Source: Ornithomonoglobus_A sp045532455
GTDB lineage: Bacteria > Bacillota > Clostridia > UBA1381
Length of the DNA: 19,893 nucleotides
Direction: 5' to 3'
Assembly (NCBI GenBank): GCA_045532455.1
Contig: JAZSFX010000004.1
Coordinates: 1 to 19,893, forward strand
Below the pieces are notes generated by a model, which made no database searches, was not told the DNA's origin, and was given only the letters and a program-made list of their open reading frames with translations. This document shows, one piece after another, positions 1 to 7,159 of the stretch (positions are counted from its first letter, which is position 1; each line of letters opens with the position of its first letter). Position numbers and translations under genes: made by a program.

Positions 1-24
1 GTACAAACCTTCACAAAAGAATAT

Positions 25-138
25 CCGGTGACGATAGCAAGGAGGATCCACCTGTTCCCATGCCGAACACAGAAGTTAAGCTCCTTTACGTCGATGATAC
101 TTGGTGGGCGACTGCCTGGGAAAGTAGAAAGTTGCCGG
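25..138 (+). rRNA. rrf: 5S ribosomal RNA
   Basis: The block has the conserved 5S core CCATGCCGAACACAGAAG followed by TTAAGCTC, and the conserved 3' part with TGGGCGACTGCCTGGGA. The ends pair as helix I: CCGGTGAC at 25-32 with GTTGCCGG at 131-138, using two G-U wobbles. The length of about 114 nt is normal. It is probably the last rRNA of an rrn operon whose 16S and 23S genes lie before the window. The exact ends are uncertain by a few bases. Confidence 0.95.
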
Positions 139-145
139 TTACATA

Positions 146-179
146 GTCAAAGACGACAGTTTATACTGTTGTCTTTGAC
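146..179 (+). terminator. 15-bp hairpin between 5S rRNA and tRNA-Asn
   Basis: GTCAAAGACGACAGT (146-160) pairs over its full length, with one G-U, with ACTGTTGTCTTTGAC (165-179) around a TTAT loop. Only three T residues follow before the run is broken, so this may be a leaky terminator or a processing hairpin rather than a full stop. The tRNA begins 9 nt downstream, and no promoter is seen between them. Confidence 0.6.
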
Positions 180-188
180 GTTTAATAT

Positions 189-261
189 TCCTCGTTAGCT
201 CAGTCGGTAGAGCGCATGACTGTTAATCATGATGTCGTTGGTTCAAGCCCAACACGAGGAG
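189..261 (+). tRNA. tRNA-Asn (anticodon GTT)
   Basis: A 73-nt cloverleaf is visible. The acceptor stem is TCCTCGT (189-195) with ACGAGGA (254-260), followed by discriminator G261. The D-arm is GCTCAGTCGGTAGAGC. The anticodon stem CATGA/TCATG holds loop CTGTTAA, giving anticodon GTT. The T-arm is GTTGGTTCAAGCCCAAC. The 3' CCA is not encoded. It lies directly after the 5S gene and is probably co-transcribed with the rRNA operon, as is common in Firmicutes. Confidence 0.97.
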
Positions 262-264
262 CTG

Positions 265-296
265 AAAAATCCGTACACGATTGTGTGCGGATTTTT
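265..296 (+). terminator. Intrinsic terminator after tRNA-Asn
   Basis: A 14-bp stem, AAAAATCCGTACAC (265-278) with GTGTGCGGATTTTT (283-296), has a 4-nt loop, one G-U pair and a T run built into the 3' arm. It ends the rRNA/tRNA transcript. Confidence 0.9.
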
Positions 297-358
297 ACTT
301 ATTCACTTTTATAATTTTCATATTTACTCTCCAAAACATAGTTTTCAATATTTAACAC

Positions 359-387
359 TTGTCAACACAGAGATTATATGATATAAT
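359..387 (+). promoter_or_regulatory. Sigma-A promoter for the zinc-ribbon membrane protein
   Basis: TTGTCA (359-364), a 17-bp spacer and TATAAT (382-387). Transcription should start near 394, giving a leader of about 90 nt that contains the palindrome at 404-424. A second TATAAT at 432-437 has no good -35 box (GTGAAA at the 17-bp position). Confidence 0.75.
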
Positions 388-403
388 AAATACATTAGTG
401 GTT

Positions 404-424
404 CAAAAGTGAAAATCACTTTTG
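404..424. promoter_or_regulatory. Perfect 9-bp inverted repeat in the leader
   Basis: CAAAAGTGA (404-412) and TCACTTTTG (416-424) are perfect inverted repeats separated by AAA. The site starts about 10 nt after the predicted transcription start at about 394 and lies just before the second TATAAT at 432. It could be a repressor operator blocking elongation or the second promoter, or a leader hairpin. No T run follows directly, so it is not a classical terminator. No regulator gene is adjacent. Confidence 0.45.
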
Positions 425-484
425 CTTATGATATAATAAAAAAGACAAGATACTTAAAAGTTGTCAAACAAAGGAGGACTCATT

Positions 485-781
485 ATGAAATATTGTTCAA
501 AATGTGGTAAAGAACTTATGGATGAAGCGGTTATATGTCCCGGTTGCGGTTGCGCTCAGGATAACAAAGTAATTCAAAATGATGCAAGCAGCTTCGGATG
601 GGCAGTACTCGGATTTTTCTTCCCGATTGTAGGCTTAATTCTTTATCTGGTTTGGAAAGATAGTACACCGTTAAAAGCAAAATCAGCAGGTAAGGGTGCA
701 TTGGTAAGCGTTATTGTGTCGGTAGTATTATGGATTATTTATGCAGTTATTATTGGTGCATTGGTTTCGAGCGTATTATGA
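485..781 (+). CDS. Small zinc-ribbon membrane protein
   Basis: A 98-residue protein starting at ATG 485, set by the AAGGAGG ribosome binding site at 471-477 (7-nt spacing). The TTG at 461 lies upstream of that site and is not a likely start. Residues 4-21 form a short zinc ribbon with two CxxC knuckles (C4/C7 and C18/C21), of the zinc_ribbon_2 type found at the N-terminus of many Firmicutes membrane proteins. Two hydrophobic helices follow at about 38-56 and 72-95, with a short basic loop between them. It is therefore a small integral membrane protein with a cytoplasmic metal-binding head. The gene stands alone between its own promoter and a terminator. Function unknown; the zinc ribbon suggests protein or nucleic-acid contact but proves nothing. 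Confidence 0.85.
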   Translation: MKYCSKCGKELMDEAVICPGCGCAQDNKVIQNDASSFGWAVLGFFFPIVGLILYLVWKDSTPLKAKSAGKGALVSVIVSVVLWIIYAVIIGALVSSVL

Positions 782-797
782 ATATATCTAAGATAAT

Positions 798-825
798 AAA
801 AAGCACTTCGTAAGAAGTGCTTTTT
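798..825. terminator. Bidirectional terminator
   Basis: A 12-bp stem, AAAAAGCACTTC (798-809) with GAAGTGCTTTTT (814-825), has a GTAA loop and T runs on both strands. It serves the zinc-ribbon gene ending at 781 and the minus-strand PII-like gene ending at 832. Confidence 0.9.
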
Positions 826-831
826 GATTTT

Positions 832-1500
832 TTATATCTTATATGCTTTTTCGGTGGGGATAGCAATAGTTATTCCGTTTGCCGCAGAGGTTGTGCCAAA
901 GTCTTTGTTTACATCCTCCATAATCTGTGCGCTTGTTTTAAGCGGTGCAAGAATACAAAGTATTTCTCTCTCACCGTCAACGTCAGTTTTACCTATATCT
1001 GCAAACTGTTCAATACTTGCAAGTCTGCCTTTTATAACAGTTCCGCCCGTAGCTCCTGCTTTTCTTGCAACCTCCATTACGTCGTCCGAAAAGCCTTCGT
1101 TAACGGAAATAATAATCAAATTATTGTGATGTTCGTTTTTCATAGAACCGGATCCTCTTTCTGTATTTTTATCATTATTAAAGCTCAAAATCTCTGTTAA
1201 AATTCTGTTTGCAGCAGATACTTTTAATATTATCATAAGTCCGCCATATTTGGAATGACTTTCAAAGGCTGTTCCAAAGTTTGTCATCATATCCTTAATG
1301 GCATCTTCACTGCCAAGACTTATTATTATATCCTTGTCTTTAGTTCCAAGACCGAATATATCCATCATCTCTGTGGGAGCAGTACCAAGCCCTACACATT
1401 GAAAATTAACCTTTATGTTTATATTCTCAAGTTTCTTGATGAGCTTTTTTCCTTTATCTCGTTCAACTATCGATAAAAGTACCATAGGTCGTTTACTCAT
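832..1500 (-). CDS. Tandem PII-like regulatory protein (DUF1538 partner)
   Basis: A 222-residue soluble protein. The start at 1500 is chosen because GGAGG at 1510-1514 sits 9 nt upstream; the in-frame ATG at 1521 lies before that site. The chain looks like two fused PII/GlnB-type ferredoxin-like domains, about 1-105 and 125-222, joined by a polar linker (NNDKNTERGSGSMKNEHH, 108-125). The second unit carries ARKAGATGGTVIKGR (145-159), which resembles the strand leading into the PII T-loop; the first unit has AFESHSKYGGLMI near the corresponding end. Canonical PII is a trimer of single domains of about 112 residues that senses ATP/ADP and 2-oxoglutarate and binds transporters. The gene overlaps the upstream membrane-protein gene by 8 nt (1493-1500), so the two are translationally coupled and likely work together. 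The ligand is unknown. Confidence 0.75.
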   Translation of the reverse strand: MSKRPMVLLSIVERDKGKKLIKKLENINIKVNFQCVGLGTAPTEMMDIFGLGTKDKDIIISLGSEDAIKDMMTNFGTAFESHSKYGGLMIILKVSAANRILTEILSFNNDKNTERGSGSMKNEHHNNLIIISVNEGFSDDVMEVARKAGATGGTVIKGRLASIEQFADIGKTDVDGEREILCILAPLKTSAQIMEDVNKDFGTTSAANGITIAIPTEKAYKI

Positions 1501-3022
1501 ATGAATTTTCCTCCTCATCAAAGAATAAAATATCGTCCTCTATCATACTGATTTCGGTATGCAGCTTTTTGAGCGTCCTGATGCGGTTTCTTCTCTCATA
1601 CAAGCCTAAGGTCTGAATAGTAATAAGAGGCGCCATAGCAATCAGTGCAACTATTCCAAAAGCATCTGTCATAACATTTGAGCCAATAGCCTCGCAAGCG
1701 CCAACTGCAAAGGGAAGCATAAATGTAGAGGTCATAGGTCCGCTGGCAACACCGCCGGAGTCGAACGCAATACCTGTGTAAATAGTCGGTACAAAAAAGC
1801 TTATAACGAGTGATGCACTGTAGCCGAATATCAAAAATGGTAAAATCGGTATTCCTGTAAGAACTCTAAGCATCGAAATTCCAACCGAAACACTAACACC
1901 AACAGAGAGCGCAATACCAACCGACTTTTGCGAAATTGCACCGTTTGTTATTTCGCTTACCTGTCTTTTTAACGAGTGCACTGCAGGCTCAGCCAATACA
2001 ACAAAGTAACCCATAAGCATTCCCAGAGGTACAAGCATAGCACTGAACGAGCTTTGTGAAATCATTGAGCCAATCAATCGTCCTGCCGGCATAAAGCCTA
2101 CATTTGCACCCGTCAGGAACAACACCAGACCAATATAAGTGTACAAAAATCCGACACTCATTCTTATAACGTTATGTATATGAAATCTTCGGGTAATAAG
2201 CTCATAAATCACAAAAAGCAAAACAATCGGAATAAAAGCAACCATTATTTCGTGAGCATATATTGGCAATGCTTGTGTAAACTGCCCAAATGCCTCAACC
2301 GTAGTAAGTACGTTTGTGATTTCGTAATGTGAAGTGGTGGGTTGCGGCTTGTAGAATATACTCAGAAGAAGCACCGACATAATAGGTCCTATACTGCACA
2401 GAGCAACAAGACCAAAGCTTTGCTCACCGGTATGCTTTCCCTTTTTATTTGCCGCAAGACCAGCACCCAGCGCCATTATAAACGGAACAGTGATAGGTCC
2501 GGTTGTAACTCCGCCCGAGTCGAACGCAGTAGGTATAAACTCCTTGGGTGCAAAAACTGTTATGCCGATAATAATCGCATAAAAAAATATGAGCAGAGTT
2601 CTTAAAGAAAGCTCCTTTTTACTTCTTACAAGAGAAATACTGAGAAAAACACCCACACCAACGCCCACACACATAATAAGCATCATATTGGGAATTGTAG
2701 GTACCTGCTCTGCCAGAACCTGTAAATCCGGCTCCGAAACAGTAATAAAAAACCCAAGAATAAAACATATAACAAGCGGAATTATAATCTTTTTGTTTTT
2801 GCCAAGAGTTTTACCAATTCCGTCGCCCAACAACTCCATAAACATTCCCGAGCCTACAGTAAAAAAGCTCATTCCTAAAATAAGCATAACAGTGCCGAGT
2901 AAAAACATAACAAGCACACCCGTATCAAGCGGTATACAGCTGACAGATAGTACAAGAACTATCAGCGCAATCGGTATAACAGAGACAAAAGCCTCTTTAA
3001 TTGATGAAAAAATATGTGTCAT
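1493..3022 (-). CDS. DUF1538 family membrane protein, internally duplicated
   Basis: A 509-residue integral membrane protein; AGGAG at 3032-3036 is 9 nt before the ATG. It has two homologous halves, about 1-225 and 255-475. Each contains the signature AFDSGGV followed by a glycine/proline-rich turn: AFDSGGVTTGPIT at 166-178 and AFDSGGVASGPMT at 419-431. Each half also has an acidic SEPDLQVL/AEPAVHSL motif (96-103, 344-351). This is the DUF1538 family, proposed to be transporters, with an uncharacterised substrate. The C-terminus is an acidic soluble tail (about 488-509, rich in D and E). It is first in an operon with the tandem PII-like gene, which suggests a PII-gated channel or transporter, by analogy with AmtB-GlnK. 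That analogy is inference; there is no Amt homology. Confidence 0.85.
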   Translation of the reverse strand: MTHIFSSIKEAFVSVIPIALIVLVLSVSCIPLDTGVLVMFLLGTVMLILGMSFFTVGSGMFMELLGDGIGKTLGKNKKIIIPLVICFILGFFITVSEPDLQVLAEQVPTIPNMMLIMCVGVGVGVFLSISLVRSKKELSLRTLLIFFYAIIIGITVFAPKEFIPTAFDSGGVTTGPITVPFIMALGAGLAANKKGKHTGEQSFGLVALCSIGPIMSVLLLSIFYKPQPTTSHYEITNVLTTVEAFGQFTQALPIYAHEIMVAFIPIVLLFVIYELITRRFHIHNVIRMSVGFLYTYIGLVLFLTGANVGFMPAGRLIGSMISQSSFSAMLVPLGMLMGYFVVLAEPAVHSLKRQVSEITNGAISQKSVGIALSVGVSVSVGISMLRVLTGIPILPFLIFGYSASLVISFFVPTIYTGIAFDSGGVASGPMTSTFMLPFAVGACEAIGSNVMTDAFGIVALIAMAPLITIQTLGLYERRNRIRTLKKLHTEISMIEDDILFFDEEENSYE

Positions 3023-3066
3023 TATATATTACTCCTAAAAAATATCATATCAATATTATCATAAAT

Positions 3067-3095
3067 ATTTTAACATATTTAATTTAAAAAATCAA
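3067..3095 (-). promoter_or_regulatory. Promoter of the DUF1538/PII operon
   Basis: Read on the minus strand: TTGATT (3095-3090), a 17-bp spacer and TAAAAT (3072-3067). The predicted start is near 3060, giving a leader of about 37 nt. The leader is very AT-rich with no clear terminator or riboswitch. Confidence 0.6.
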
Positions 3096-3221
3096 CACTC
3101 AGGGATACAAAGTTTTATAAAAAGCAAAAATGTCTGACTTTTTGGGTGCATATCAGAAATCTGTGTTTTTGTTTTTTTGGGGGAGGGGCAGAGGAGGAAT
3201 TATCCATCCCATATATTACAT

Positions 3222-3249
3222 TTGATATTCTATAGGCTTTATGTTATTA
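3222..3249 (+). promoter_or_regulatory. Promoter of the LysM-CAP gene
   Basis: TTGATA (3222-3227), a 16-bp spacer and TATTAT (3244-3249). The start would lie near 3256, about 27 nt before the start codon. A G/T-rich run (about 3160-3195) sits upstream, with no recognisable site. Confidence 0.6.
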
Positions 3250-3282
3250 TATATAAGTAAAACAGAAGAAGGAGGACAAACA

Positions 3283-3891
3283 ATGAAAAAGAAATTAGTT
3301 GCAGCCATAGCTGCAATTCAGATATTATCAGCACTTCCCACATATGCTGCCACTACGCAGACTCACAAGGTTGTAGCAGGCGACAGTATGTGGAAAATCG
3401 CAGTAAAATACGAGGTGGGATTGAGCGAAATCAAGAGCGCAAATCCGCACATTACAAATCCCGAACTCATTTATCCGGGACAAATTCTGAATATCCCCAA
3501 AACCGACTCTACCGTTACAAGCTACGAAAATGAGGTAATAAGGCTTGTAAACGAGCAAAGAGCAAAGAAGGGACTAAAAGCGCTTAGTGCCGATTGGGAG
3601 CTTAGCCGTGTGGCGAGATTCAAATCGCAGGATATGAAGGATAACAAATATTTTTCACACACCAGTCCCGTTTATGGCTCGCCATTTGATATGATTAAGA
3701 ATTTTGGAATATCATACAGAAGTGCCGGCGAGAATATAGCCAAAGGTCAAAAAACACCGCAGGCGGTTGTAGACGCGTGGATGAATTCTTCGGGACACCG
3801 CGCAAATATCCTAAACCCCTCATACACAAAAATAGGAGTAGGCTACGTTGCAGACGGGAACTATTGGACACAGATGTTTATAAGACAGTAA
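3283..3891 (+). CDS. Secreted LysM and CAP (SCP/PR1) domain protein
   Basis: A 202-residue exported protein. The start at 3283 is fixed by AAGGAGG at 3269-3275; the ATG at 3241 overlaps the promoter. Residues 1-22 are a signal peptide (KKK, hydrophobic core, cleavage after TYA). A LysM peptidoglycan-binding domain spans about 27-72, with HKVVAGDSMWKIA and NPELIYPGQILNIP. A CAP domain spans about 80-202, with the family motifs FSHTSP (H126), SAGENIAKG (E150) and SSGHRANIL (H172). The domain order matches the SafA/YkwD-like CAP proteins of Bacillus and Clostridium. LysM should hold it in the cell wall. The CAP catalytic activity is not established in bacteria. The gene is monocistronic on sequence evidence. 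Confidence 0.92.
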   Translation: MKKKLVAAIAAIQILSALPTYAATTQTHKVVAGDSMWKIAVKYEVGLSEIKSANPHITNPELIYPGQILNIPKTDSTVTSYENEVIRLVNEQRAKKGLKALSADWELSRVARFKSQDMKDNKYFSHTSPVYGSPFDMIKNFGISYRSAGENIAKGQKTPQAVVDAWMNSSGHRANILNPSYTKIGVGYVADGNYWTQMFIRQ

Positions 3892-3921
3892 TAAAAAAAG
3901 ATAAAGTATACAATAAACACC

Positions 3922-4022
3922 GTAGGGGAGGGGCTTTGGGCCCTCCCGCAAAAGAAAAAGGACAATCTGTAAAAATTCTATTACTAGGACTTTCGACACG
4001 TCGAGGACGCCGTCCCCTACAA
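3922..4022. repeat. Intergenic palindromic element with GTAGGGGA ends
   Basis: GTAGGGGAGGG (3922-3932) and the reverse complement of 4010-4020, GTAGGGGACGG, form an 11-bp terminal inverted repeat with one mismatch, spanning 99 bp. Near the left end there is a 7-bp GC-rich hairpin (GGGAGGG 3926-3932 with CCCTCCC 3941-3947). The right end contains a module (3999-4022) that recurs at 8670-8693. No coding capacity is present. It looks like a non-autonomous interspersed repeat; its mobility is not shown. Confidence 0.5.
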
Positions 4023-4053
4023 GCAAATCGAATTTTTACAGACAGTCCTTTTT
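3955..4053. terminator. Long split hairpin, probable terminator with enlarged loop
   Basis: AAAAAGGACAATCTGTAAAA and ATTC (3955-3978) is complementary, with two mismatches over 24 nt, to 4030-4053, which ends in a T run. The loop is 51 nt (3979-4029) and holds the CGCCG-CCCTACAA module. The arm sequence (AGGAC..TCTGTA) resembles the liv/fba terminator at 17053-17092. It probably ends transcription of the LysM-CAP gene. Confidence 0.55.
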
Positions 4054-4106
4054 TAATGTTATCAAAAAGCAGTCATAATTTACACAGTACGATATATAAA
4101 TTTCTC

Positions 4107-4135
4107 TTGACAAAAAAGTCATTGTATGGTATATT
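4107..4135 (+). promoter_or_regulatory. Promoter of the deacetylase operon
   Basis: Consensus TTGACA (4107-4112), a 17-bp spacer and TATATT (4130-4135). Transcription should start near 4142, giving a leader of about 22 nt that holds the AGGAAGGA ribosome binding site. Confidence 0.8.
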
Positions 4136-4163
4136 GAAAAAAATAGCAGGAAGGACTGATATT

Positions 4164-5585
4164 ATGAAAAAAATATTATGTTTAATTTTATCGCTGCTAA
4201 TTGTTCTTAGTGTAACAGTGCCCGTTATGGCAGATGACGAAATCAAAGTAAAAATCGACGGAGAGCAGATTACTTTTGACGTAGCACCACAGATTATAAA
4301 CGACAGAACAATGGTACCTCTAAGAGCAATATTTGAGGCTCTTGGTGCAACGGTTGACTGGAATGGTGAAACACGTACAGTTACTTCAACAAGAAACGAT
4401 ACCACAATCAGCCTAACTATAGACAGTGCCACAATGACTGTTAACGGTGAGGACAGAGCGCTTGATAGTCCCGCATGTTTAATCAACGACAGAACACTTG
4501 TGCCCGTAAGAGCAATTTCGGAAGCATTTGGAACAACGGTTGACTGGATTGGAGAGGAGAGAACGGTTTTGATTACAACTGACGGTATAGTAGAACCAAT
4601 TGTTTGTACGTGGGCAGATAACAAAACTGCGGCAGTTTCGGTAACTATAGATGACGGCGTTTATGACAGTGCAATCATATATAACGACCTTCAGAAGAAA
4701 TATGGTATCCGCAGCACACAGTTTATTATAACAAAAGGTTTAAATGATGAGTTTGGCTCTAAGAATTTGTACTATGTTGACGGTTGGAATGAGATTTTCA
4801 AGCAAGGATATATGGACGTAGGTAATCACTCATATTCCCATGCCATTAAGTATTCTACAGATACATATACCGAGGAGGAGCTTGCACACGATATTATAAC
4901 TTCGCAGGAGGAACTAAAAGAAGTATTTGCAGACCACGATGTTATATCTTTTGCAACACCCTGGGGACAAAATCCACAAAACGTTATTACAGAGCTTAAA
5001 AAGAGCCACTATGCAAACAGAGGAGCAGGGGGCGGAGTAATCAGTAACGGTAAAAAAATTTCAAATATGTATAAATTGCCGTCAGTTACAGTTCAGTTCG
5101 GCACTCCCCTTGAAGATTTGAACGGATATGTTGACGAAGTAGTTTCAACAGGTGGCTGGTATATTCCGCTTCTTCACGGAATAGGTGCAGATACATCTTC
5201 GGCAGAAAGCTATGCATCTAACATCAACACAATCGAAGAACACTTTAAATATATAAAAGAAAAATCCGATGCAGGAGATGTATGGTCAGGCAGCTTTAAT
5301 GATGTTGTTAAATACATCTACGAAAGAAACAGCGCAAAAGTAGAGGTTGTTTCTTCAGCAGAGGATTCAATAACAATCAACGTTACCGACACTATGGAGG
5401 ATAACGAAATATTTGACTATCCTCTTACAATAAAGGTAAATGTACCAAAAGAATGGTCAGAAAAGGCACAAATCACTCAGGGAAAAACAACCAAAGATGT
5501 AAAGGTAGTAGACGAAGACGGTAAGAAGTTCGTTTATGTGAATGTAATTCCCGATGGTGGCGAGGCAGTAATTATAGTAAAATAA
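4164..5585 (+). CDS. Secreted stalk-domain polysaccharide deacetylase-like protein
   Basis: A 473-residue exported protein. The ATG at 4164 follows AGGAAGGA (4148-4155) and a consensus promoter; the frame stays open upstream to 3777, but those starts lack both. A signal peptide runs 1-23 (cleavage after VMA). Residues 26-140 are a copper amine oxidase N-terminal-like stalk domain with two matching units, INDRTMVPLRAIFEALGA (45-62) and INDRTLVPVRAISEAFGT (107-124). Residues about 147-390 form a NodB-type deacetylase: SVTIDDG (D163/D164), metal motif HSYSH (H222, H226), FATPWG (263-268) and LLHGIG (H338). A beta-rich tail, 395-473, follows. These residues suggest a metal-dependent deacetylase acting on wall or extracellular polysaccharide; the substrate is unknown. 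The next gene begins 35 nt later in the same operon. Confidence 0.85.
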   Translation: MKKILCLILSLLIVLSVTVPVMADDEIKVKIDGEQITFDVAPQIINDRTMVPLRAIFEALGATVDWNGETRTVTSTRNDTTISLTIDSATMTVNGEDRALDSPACLINDRTLVPVRAISEAFGTTVDWIGEERTVLITTDGIVEPIVCTWADNKTAAVSVTIDDGVYDSAIIYNDLQKKYGIRSTQFIITKGLNDEFGSKNLYYVDGWNEIFKQGYMDVGNHSYSHAIKYSTDTYTEEELAHDIITSQEELKEVFADHDVISFATPWGQNPQNVITELKKSHYANRGAGGGVISNGKKISNMYKLPSVTVQFGTPLEDLNGYVDEVVSTGGWYIPLLHGIGADTSSAESYASNINTIEEHFKYIKEKSDAGDVWSGSFNDVVKYIYERNSAKVEVVSSAEDSITINVTDTMEDNEIFDYPLTIKVNVPKEWSEKAQITQGKTTKDVKVVDEDGKKFVYVNVIPDGGEAVIIVK

Positions 5586-5620
5586 ATATTACAATGTAAA
5601 ACCGAGAGGGAGGAATTAAT

Positions 5621-6970
5621 ATGAAAAAAATGTTCTGGACTTGGGACCACAGTACAAACTGGTGTCTGCATGCAGCAGGTGCTCAAAACTGCGGTGTTGC
5701 AAATGAGTATGCAAAATATCCCGAGCTGTTCGAAATGGACTACAAGAGAAATGTAGACTTCTGTGCAAAGCACGGCATTGATGCAATCGGTATTGTGGGA
5801 ATGCTAAGAGATAAGCACGGCGGAGTAGAAAGTGCAAGACGTCTTTGCGACTATGCAAATAAAAAGGGCGTAACTATCTATATGATAGCAGGTCTTTATG
5901 CTTATGGCGGTATCTACTACGAGGGCGACCACAAATATTGCCTTGATAACTTCTTTAAGAAGAATCCTGAGTGTATGGGTACTAGCGAAGACGGTACTCC
6001 TCTTTATGCACATTACAAAGGCAAGCACGGTTACAAAATTCAACCACAGGGTTGTCCTACAAATAAGCTCTTAAACGAGTATGTATTAGAATCGCTTGAT
6101 TGGGTATTTCGCGAAATGCCTGAGCTTGGCGGTATTCAGATGGAATCGGGCGATAGCGGTGTTTGTCAGTGTCCTACTTGTAAGGCTCGACGCAGCACTA
6201 ACGAAAGTCCGCACCTTTCTATTGCCGATATGGCGGGAGTTTATCCGTATGCAGTAGAAACAATTAACAGAGTTGCAAAGGATAAGCTTTTGATATGCGA
6301 AACATACAGCCACTTCCTTGATGAACCATGTCAGTTCTTTGATTCTAAAGAGCCAAACGCTGATTTGAAAAAGCTACTCGAAATGCCAGAGAGTGTATAT
6401 TGGCAGTGGAAGTGCGACGAACAACTGAAGAACGATTCATGGCCCACAGGTGCTCCAATGCTGAATAATATGAAGAAATTCAATCACGTTATGCGTGCTC
6501 ACTCAGGCTCACAGTGGTGGGGCGCAGGCAGAGCGTCGTTTGCAGTGGAAAGAATCCGCAAGCAATGTCAGCTAAGCTATGATTCGGGCTTAAGTGCAGT
6601 TTCTATGTTTGGTGAATATGCACCGTTCCACGTAAATGCGGAGTTCAACTATCTTGCAATGGCATACTTTGCAGACCATCCGCACGCAACCACAGAGGAC
6701 TACATAAGAGACGTTATGGCTCCCCGTCTTGGCGGCGAGGAGTTGGGTGCAATGTACTACGAATTTGCACCGCTTGTTGAAACTGATATGTCAAAAATTC
6801 CTGCAGCAGCTCAAAAGATTGCAGCTATAATGCCAAAAATAAAGGATTACGATACTTTGCGTCGTTGGCAGTATCTTGCATCATACCTTAACGGTTATTA
6901 TTGGGAAGATACTCAGGCAGTTGCATCAAAAGCAGCAGAAGACTCAGACAAAATCGGCGACGAAGAATAA
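5621..6970 (+). CDS. Uncharacterised TIM-barrel glycosidase-like protein
   Basis: A 449-residue soluble protein without signal peptide or membrane segment; GGGAGG at 5608-5613 supports the ATG. I do not recognise a named family with certainty. The pattern resembles GH20/DUF4838-type barrels: early WTWDH (7-10), repeated strand-helix units such as GIDAIGIVG (52-60), a central GGIQMESGDSG (170-180) with acidic E175 and D178 where a catalytic acid would sit, then a CQCPTC cluster (182-187), YWQWK (260-264), and SMFGEYAPFHVNAEFNYLAM (328-347). Aromatic residues are abundant, as in sugar-binding clefts. It lies 35 nt after the deacetylase and before a strong terminator, so both probably act on one glycan, one outside the cell and this one inside. 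The catalytic role is inferred. Confidence 0.6.
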   Translation: MKKMFWTWDHSTNWCLHAAGAQNCGVANEYAKYPELFEMDYKRNVDFCAKHGIDAIGIVGMLRDKHGGVESARRLCDYANKKGVTIYMIAGLYAYGGIYYEGDHKYCLDNFFKKNPECMGTSEDGTPLYAHYKGKHGYKIQPQGCPTNKLLNEYVLESLDWVFREMPELGGIQMESGDSGVCQCPTCKARRSTNESPHLSIADMAGVYPYAVETINRVAKDKLLICETYSHFLDEPCQFFDSKEPNADLKKLLEMPESVYWQWKCDEQLKNDSWPTGAPMLNNMKKFNHVMRAHSGSQWWGAGRASFAVERIRKQCQLSYDSGLSAVSMFGEYAPFHVNAEFNYLAMAYFADHPHATTEDYIRDVMAPRLGGEELGAMYYEFAPLVETDMSKIPAAAQKIAAIMPKIKDYDTLRRWQYLASYLNGYYWEDTQAVASKAAEDSDKIGDEE

Positions 6971-6982
6971 AAATATAAAAGT

Positions 6983-7014
6983 ACTCCGGAGAGGTTTATT
7001 CTCCGGAGTTTTTG
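6983..7014 (+). terminator. Terminator of the deacetylase operon
   Basis: A 10-bp stem, ACTCCGGAGA (6983-6992) with TCTCCGGAGT (7000-7009), has a 7-nt loop and is followed by TTTTT. Confidence 0.92.
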
Positions 7015-7072
7015 AATTGTATATGATAAACAAATGTAACAATTACGTAATGTGTTTTGAGTTGTTTTGTTG

Positions 7073-7101
7073 TTGATATTTAATATAAAATATGATATAA
7101 T
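7073..7101 (+). promoter_or_regulatory. Promoter of the purine permease
   Basis: TTGATA (7073-7078), a 17-bp spacer and consensus TATAAT (7096-7101). The leader of about 52 nt is too short for a purine riboswitch plus expression platform. Confidence 0.8.
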
Positions 7102-7159
7102 TCTTGTGTGGGATTTTATTCCATATGTAAAATTAAAATTCTAAGGAGGAAATGTTTTT

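Noticed and set aside
146..296. Closely spaced hairpins near the tRNA as a possible mobile-element attachment site
   Set aside because: The tRNA 3' end is not repeated nearby and no integrase or phage gene is present; the hairpins are explained as processing/termination structures.
3777..4163. N-terminal extension of the deacetylase by 129 codons
   Set aside because: It would run through the LysM-CAP gene end, the repeat and the promoter; a signal peptide and ribosome binding site mark 4164 as the start.
7108..7159. Purine riboswitch upstream of the purine permease
   Set aside because: The leader is only about 52 nt and lacks the conserved purine aptamer elements; the promoter position leaves no room.
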